Shown here piece after piece: positions 58,759 to 64,000 of a stretch of 64,000 nucleotides of DNA; the stretch's first letter is position 1, and the number at the start of each line of letters is the position of its first letter. The position numbers and the translations under genes were made by a program. Location: the NCBI RefSeq assembly GCF_000182925.2, contig NC_026505.1, forward strand, positions 2,108,001 through 2,172,000, read 5' to 3'. The DNA comes from Neurospora crassa OR74A (taxonomy: Eukaryota > Ascomycota > Sordariomycetes > Sordariales > Sordariaceae). Under the pieces are notes generated by a model. That model saw only the letters and a list, made by a program, of their open reading frames with translations. It searched no databases and had not been told where the DNA came from.

Positions 58759-61323
58759 TCAAAGATTCCCACCAGCACCACCAGCAAAAGCACCCTTTAA
58801 CCCACCCCCAACCCACCCAGCAGCTTTCACCACCATCGTTACCGGCATAAACGTCCACCCAAGCATACTCCTCATGCTTCCCACGCCCCAGACGGCACCA
58901 ATGACACCCAGCACAAAGACAAACTTCCACATGAATCTCACAGGCCCGATAGCCAACAGCGACAGTTCTTTGCTCTTCTCCTTCAACTTTTCTTTGCCAC
59001 GCTTCAGCTTCTCCTCAGCGTGGTCCATTTTGACTTTTAGCTTGTCTTGACCGTGGGTTAGCTTGTTCTTCATCTTGGCTCTGAGACTTAGTGCCGATGA
59101 AGAAGTAGAAGTAGAGGCAGCTTCGGTAACGGTCTCGGTGACTACCACTTCGTTGCTGGCACCACCATCACCACCGCCACCACCAGTGCCTTCAATCTTC
59201 TTCTCTACCTTGGTAATATGAGAAGAGAACCAGGACTTGATGTTGTGTCGTGAGGACGAAGATGAGGAAGATCTTTTCAAGGACGGCCTGTTACCATCAC
59301 TACCAGCGTCTTCTGCTGTCGATATGCCTGTTCCAAACTTGGCTCTGTAGGACTCTTCACCACTAGCAGCAGCGGCAGCAGCGGCAGCGAGCTGGTGATC
59401 ATTACTGCTGCTGTTGCTTTCCACCCTTTCCATCATCGCAGTGTCCGTAATTGTGACAGATATGGTTCCATGTTGTCCAAGGTCACGGTCCGCCGCTGCT
59501 ACCTCCGTCCTTTTCTGCTGCTTTTGCGATTGCTTCATCTGCTTGTCAGAATCGGAAGAGTCATCAGCATCAGATCCGTCGACGCCAACGATGTGGATAG
59601 GTACAGTGGGAAGAGAAAATGCATCCCCACCAGTAGCTGAGTTATTGTCCGACGTTGGTGACACCTTTTCGGCAGATAATTTTGGTCGACGTTCTGCCTC
59701 CTCTTCCAGTTTCCGGTAACTCTCAGAGTCCTTTGGCTCGGCAGTTCTTTTGCTGCTGCCAACCGCGGATGGTTTCTTGAACCTGACGGTTTTGCCTCGG
59801 ATGAGGAGGGAAGCCGTTTCCGACGACGATGATGGCTGAGCACCGGCTAGTGTCCCTTGTGCATCCATGCTGCTGTTGAGCGATTCGCCCAGGCTTCCGG
59901 GCCCCGAGGGGGATGTCAGCTCCGATGTGTAACGGGTGGTGATCGCCTTGATCTCAGGGTTCTCTGGCAAAGTATGGCTTTCTGAGTCCTCATCGAGTGA
60001 GATGGATTCAGAATGGTTATGGGAGCTGCGGTGGGTAGTCCGGAGACCCCGTTCTCTCGAGACAGCAATGCTGTCACGTAGTCGACCGCCTTGTTCCATA
60101 GGCCGGAGCAAAGAAGCTACCAGGTATGGAGATGGCACGTCTGATCTATCGCCGCGTTCGTCAAGTGGCTCATCGATAGAGACAGATCGCGAACGACGAT
60201 GGTGTCTCATGCCGGGAACCGTTCGGACTCCCCGTTCCTTTGAGAGAACAATACTGTCGCGTACCCGACCGCCGAATTCCGCTGGTTTGAGAAGCGAAGG
60301 TCCCGGTGAGAGCGAGGGGCAAGGTGTATCGGCATCGGCTCTCGTCACATTAATATCCAAGACACTGTCATCTTTAGTGCCCTCCAAGAAGACATGATCC
60401 AGCTGGGAGACAAGCGCAAGCACATGTTCGAAAACATAAACAGATTCGTGAACAATCCTTGCCCGCTCCGAAGTCGTGAGAAGATCCTCCGCCTCCACTA
60501 GGCGTCTCTTAAACTCGCGCTTCAGATCTTCTCCATCCTGACTGGTATTGAAGTGGAAGAACCGGAGGCGCTGACTCATTGGCGCCGTCGCATGGGACTT
60601 GTCCGGATATGCGCATGCTTTACCAAAAGGCATGATGGGGTCACACTTGGTCTTCCAGTACTCCGGGCCCGCCTTTTCCAACGAGCTTCTGAGGATTCGG
60701 CCTCCGGAGAAGAGCGCCATGTAGAGGACCCATGCATAGGCGACTAAGACAGGTGGACTCTCGCCCACAGATTGTTTTATATGGGTGATGAACTTTTTCA
60801 GGTTTCCATTTCGAGCCGCAACCTCAATTTGCTCGTCCACCATTTCCTTGGACCAGCCTGTCAGGCAGCCTATATCGGCCCGTAGGCAGTCGGCTCGCAT
60901 GAGACCTGGAATACGAAGGCTTTCGAGGATGGAAAATATGCGCTCAGAGGTTCCGGGGCGTTGCGATAGGCCCGCATCGTCGCCATCGTGGAATGGGACG
61001 CGGTGTGAAGTCTTCGGGTCGAGGAGAAACCGGTCTTTCTCCTGCGGTGGTTGAGGAGAAGATGGTCTGTTTTGGTATGGGGATGAATTCCTGAATTCTT
61101 TCGTCTGCTCCTTGTGGGAAAGAAGGACCATGTACCATAGCGTCTCGAAGGTGATGTACACCGGAGCTACGTGGAGCAGACCAGATACGTAGGTCGAGGG
61201 TGTATTTGCAGCCGGAGGTAAAGCCAGTGGGAGACGGCGGATAATCTGACTGTTAAGCTGAGTATGCACCAATCTTGTAGCCGCGTTGATCTGGTCTCCG
61301 AGGTGGGAATAATGGGTTTCCAT
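58759..61323 (-). CDS. Heme-oxygenase-fold protein with long low-complexity region and C-terminal membrane segment
   Basis: A single-exon frame of 854 aa. Residues 1-310 align by eye with heme oxygenases: ATRLVHTQLN (15-24) matches the helix bearing the proximal heme ligand (His20), LVAYAWVLYMALFSGG (193-208) matches the distal helix with its conserved SGG, and FFHF (255-258) plus the following Lys/Arg-rich helix also fit. Residues about 75-130 look like an insertion. The position of the catalytic distal Asp is Leu204. Residues 311-745 are Ser/Arg/Glu-rich and probably disordered, with two similar 42-43 aa repeats (343-385 and 404-445). A basic amphipathic segment (749-788) precedes one or two hydrophobic helices (about 798-835) and a Gly-rich end. 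Membrane anchoring by the C-terminus resembles animal heme oxygenase. Fold is likely; enzymatic heme degradation is doubtful. Confidence 0.85.
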   Translation of the reverse strand: METHYSHLGDQINAATRLVHTQLNSQIIRRLPLALPPAANTPSTYVSGLLHVAPVYITFETLWYMVLLSHKEQTKEFRNSSPYQNRPSSPQPPQEKDRFLLDPKTSHRVPFHDGDDAGLSQRPGTSERIFSILESLRIPGLMRADCLRADIGCLTGWSKEMVDEQIEVAARNGNLKKFITHIKQSVGESPPVLVAYAWVLYMALFSGGRILRSSLEKAGPEYWKTKCDPIMPFGKACAYPDKSHATAPMSQRLRFFHFNTSQDGEDLKREFKRRLVEAEDLLTTSERARIVHESVYVFEHVLALVSQLDHVFLEGTKDDSVLDINVTRADADTPCPSLSPGPSLLKPAEFGGRVRDSIVLSKERGVRTVPGMRHHRRSRSVSIDEPLDERGDRSDVPSPYLVASLLRPMEQGGRLRDSIAVSRERGLRTTHRSSHNHSESISLDEDSESHTLPENPEIKAITTRYTSELTSPSGPGSLGESLNSSMDAQGTLAGAQPSSSSETASLLIRGKTVRFKKPSAVGSSKRTAEPKDSESYRKLEEEAERRPKLSAEKVSPTSDNNSATGGDAFSLPTVPIHIVGVDGSDADDSSDSDKQMKQSQKQQKRTEVAAADRDLGQHGTISVTITDTAMMERVESNSSSNDHQLAAAAAAAASGEESYRAKFGTGISTAEDAGSDGNRPSLKRSSSSSSSRHNIKSWFSSHITKVEKKIEGTGGGGGDGGASNEVVVTETVTEAASTSTSSSALSLRAKMKNKLTHGQDKLKVKMDHAEEKLKRGKEKLKEKSKELSLLAIGPVRFMWKFVFVLGVIGAVWGVGSMRSMLGWTFMPVTMVVKAAGWVGGGLKGAFAGGAGGNL

Positions 61324-62158
61324 GATCGTATCTGTGGTTGGACACTCGCGTGTTTGATATCTCGGGTGACAATCTGATAGAGGTTCGGTTCCGTTGTTGA
61401 TACTAAAAAGGACGCAATGTTGAAGTAGCGGTCGTGAGGGAATTACTGAGGGGGTGCAGGCATGCTATTAGAAGAACAGGGGAAACGATACACAACAGAC
61501 TGAGACCGCCGACTGGGAGTACAGAAAGGCCCTCCGATCGAATGAGTAAGGATACTGTAAGGACGCGTAGATGTTGCAGTTCCGTGAGTTAGATAGGTAC
61601 CAAGAAAGGTGAGGAATAACTTTTGATTGCTACTGATCATGTTGTAAGTTGTGTTTTTCTCTAGATGTATAACAGGTGACACGGAGGCGATAGAACTGCA
61701 ATTCATCCTCCTGAGGGAAGGGGTATTCGGCAGGAAAGCGCAATGCCGACCACATCTTGACCCGGTCCAGCTTCTGGCTCTAATGACCTGGGGTAATGAC
61801 TCCTGTGAGTTGTCAGTTCAAACTATGAAAGTGTCAATAGCTGTCGGGCCATCATGGCAAAAGAGAAAGGGAAGGAAGGATGGGTCCATGATAGTGTCCA
61901 TGAACTGCGCCTCGCCGATGGGACAAGAACCAGGCATGTGCCATCTCTATCATTATGTCGAGGCTTGTGATTATAGGCAATTGAATATGTATACGACACT
62001 TTCAGGTCGTGTCCGGCTCTTCCAAAAGCTTGTAAAATGTAAGGAGAAATAGCCAAGATGCCATGCCCAAAAAAATAAGAACGCCCGCATCACTATATGC
62101 AATATCCAAAAGATTCCACGCTCTGCACAAGAAGTCATCCGCGAAATCTTCCGACATA
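61324..62158. other. Intergenic region
   Basis: This is the promoter side of the heme-oxygenase-like gene (left) and the 3' side of the transporter gene (right). Short frames only; nothing else seen. Confidence 0.6.
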
Positions 62159-63882
62159 TTAGACAGCGATAGCTGCGTCGGAAGAGCTCGACCCTCCCAC
62201 AACGTTCCTCACCTCAGTTGTTGTCGGCTGCTCCTTATCGTTCGCTTTGCATTCTCCATTACCATTGCCTTCCTCGTGGCTTTCGTTGTTCACAAACACA
62301 AAGGAGAAGACCACAATACCAGCTCCGACCCAATAAATCCAGCTGGAGTATTGGTGGTATTGGATCATCTCGCCAATAAGCGATAGTGGTATTGTAAGAG
62401 ACAGGCCGACGGTAACGACAAGTGGTGTGGTAAGGAGCATGGCGTATGCCCAAATGATATCGCTGAAGAACGAAGAGATGGTATTGATCTGTTTCGTTTC
62501 TGGTTAGTGAACTCTCCACATAAACAGTCATCGAACTGTACTCCAGCTTACCCAGATAATGGCCCAAGTCGTGCCGTTTGGCGGTAGTTCGAACTAGGAC
62601 AAGCACATATTAGAAAGGTATGTCCACACTACGCACAGCTCGATAACCCTCCTAAAACATCCAAGACCACACGCTAGGGAAAACTTACAGTTTCGATTCC
62701 TGTGACATGCAGGATGATGAATAGTGGCCAAAGAAATACCAGATTAAGTACCCCTACGATTCCAAAGAACAGCGTCATGTTCATACGATCCTCATCAACG
62801 GCCCGCTTCTTCATCACTGTCACATAAACGCCATACACAATGGCACTGAAAAAGGCCATGGCATCGCCAATCGCAATCTCCGTTCTCGACTTCTCCGGGA
62901 AGTCTCCTCGCATCTCGTCACTCGCGCCGCTCATGTCCAACGACGAGATGAGCACCACGCCGGCCAGCGACGCCAGCACTCCCAAAAGTTTCCGTACCGT
63001 GAAACCCTCCACGCCGGCCAGCGCGCAGAAGATCAAAGTCCAGATACTGCTCGTTGATGACAAAATAGTCACGCTGCCGACACTGGTGTACTCGAGACAT
63101 GCCGACGCAAAGTAGTTGGCCGCAAACCAGAGCATGCTGAACTCGAGGCTGAGCCAAAAGGTCTCGGCCAAACTGAGCTGCTCACATTTGTTGGATTTGA
63201 GGCTGCCGGTGTCGTCGATCAAAAGGCTCTCGCCTGCCCTCGCGTCTTCGTCGTCGACCATGGCGACCTTTTGGTATGACCTGCCCTGTCGTATTTCGTA
63301 CCAAGCCTCTACCAGCTGTCGTTTTGATGCCGGCCACCCATACTGCATAACATGTCGAATCCCCATAGGTATAAGGGCGAGGGCGAACATGGAGATGTTG
63401 ACGTAGAGGAGGAAGAAAGGCTTGTTGTAGGAGCCATCGGCGAACATGACCTGCGAATCATAGACCAGCAATCGACGATCAGCGTGTGCTCGCACAAGAA
63501 CAAAAGGGTAGAGGTACGGATAGGGGCTTGCGCAACTCACGCTGGCGAGGAAGTTGGATACCGTCCATAGGAATACCACAACCAGGAGCAGTACGATTCC
63601 CAGCGTCCGTCGTCCCATGTTTGTCACCCATGAGGGCATCTTGGAACGAAAGCTCCCCTTACTCGCGGTTGTCGATGTGGATAGAGAGCGGGATGATCGC
63701 CCTCGCGCAACGAGTTCGACACTTGCTGTTGACGGACTGTGTGAGCTACGGTCTACAGCATTGTACGAATCGACATCGTCGTCGTCTTCGGGTTCGTAGC
63801 TGCGGCGGTGGTGGTAGTTTCCATTTGAGGGCGGCACTAATTCGGCAGCCGCCGGCGACACTGACCGGGCAGCAGAGACCAT
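62159..63882 (-). CDS. SLC35F5/THI74-like drug/metabolite-superfamily transporter
   Basis: Exons 63882-63541, 63450-62689, 62593-62552 (42 nt) and 62488-62159 encode 491 aa. All junctions are GT-AG and in phase. Residues 1-90 are a Ser/Asp-rich cytosolic tail. The first span is at about 93-114. The block VMFADGSYNKPFFLLYVN (115-132) matches the YNKPFF signature of the SLC35F5/yeast YML018C-THI74 group. After a loop of about 70 residues come the EamA-type spans, including FAANYFASACLEYTSVGSVTILSS and the following helices, giving about ten spans in all. The C-terminus is acidic and hydrophilic. Yeast relatives lie in the vacuolar membrane or are linked to thiamine repression; the substrate is unknown. 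The first intron is 90 nt with no in-frame stop, so an unspliced form would add 30 residues between spans. Confidence 0.93.
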
Positions 63883-64000
63883 TTTCTGAGAGTCGCGAAA
63901 CGGCCGAAAGACGCTGGAAACACAGCAGGAGGCTCCTGGACAGCCCTCGAGAGTTGAAACAAGCTCAAACCAAGAAAAACAGAACGCTGCGCGAGAGGCT

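Overview
This is nuclear DNA from a filamentous ascomycete, most likely of the Neurospora/Sordaria group. That placement is inferred from short GT-AG introns with CTAAC-type branch points, C-ending codon preference in the genes, ATG contexts such as CAACAATGGC, a Uch37-type deubiquitinase (absent from budding yeast), a fungal DUF6590 protein, and dispersed TACCTA/TAGGTA words between genes. I support ten protein genes and one tRNA gene. Coding sequence is only about one fifth of the window, so it is gene-poor for such a fungus. I see no intact transposon, rRNA gene, CRISPR array, viral gene or biosynthetic cluster.

Left part (1-14.5 kb): three minus-strand genes separated by 2.7-4 kb. They are a ferredoxin-NADP reductase-fold flavoprotein related to cytochrome P450 reductase but without the flavodoxin domain (1530-3398), a five-exon DUF6590 protein with a Q/Y-rich N-terminus (7470-9312), and a C2H2 zinc-finger protein, probably a transcription factor (12061-14290, with a probable 5' UTR intron upstream). 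From 14.4 to 32.5 kb I find no credible gene. This stretch holds homopolymer and polypyrimidine tracts, palindromes and clusters of TACCTAGGTA-like words.

Middle part (32.5-38.3 kb): a compact housekeeping block. Fibrillarin (minus) and ribosomal protein uL22/L17 (plus) are divergent and share a 540-bp spacer, which suggests co-regulation of rRNA modification and ribosomal protein supply. A Uch37/UCHL5-type proteasome deubiquitinase (minus) and an intron-containing tRNA-Leu(CAG) (minus) follow.

Right part (38.3-64 kb): another long gene-poor stretch is broken only by a 90-aa two-CxxC protein (48928-49200). The end carries three minus-strand genes: a family-16 type methyltransferase, an 854-aa heme-oxygenase-fold protein with a long low-complexity region and a C-terminal membrane segment, and an SLC35F5/THI74-like drug/metabolite-superfamily transporter with four exons.

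Exon boundaries were placed by eye from splice signals and reading-frame continuity; each full model keeps an open frame. The most interesting item is the heme-oxygenase-like protein. It keeps the proximal histidine, but by my alignment has leucine where the catalytic distal aspartate should be, and it carries an internal repeat not explained by the family.
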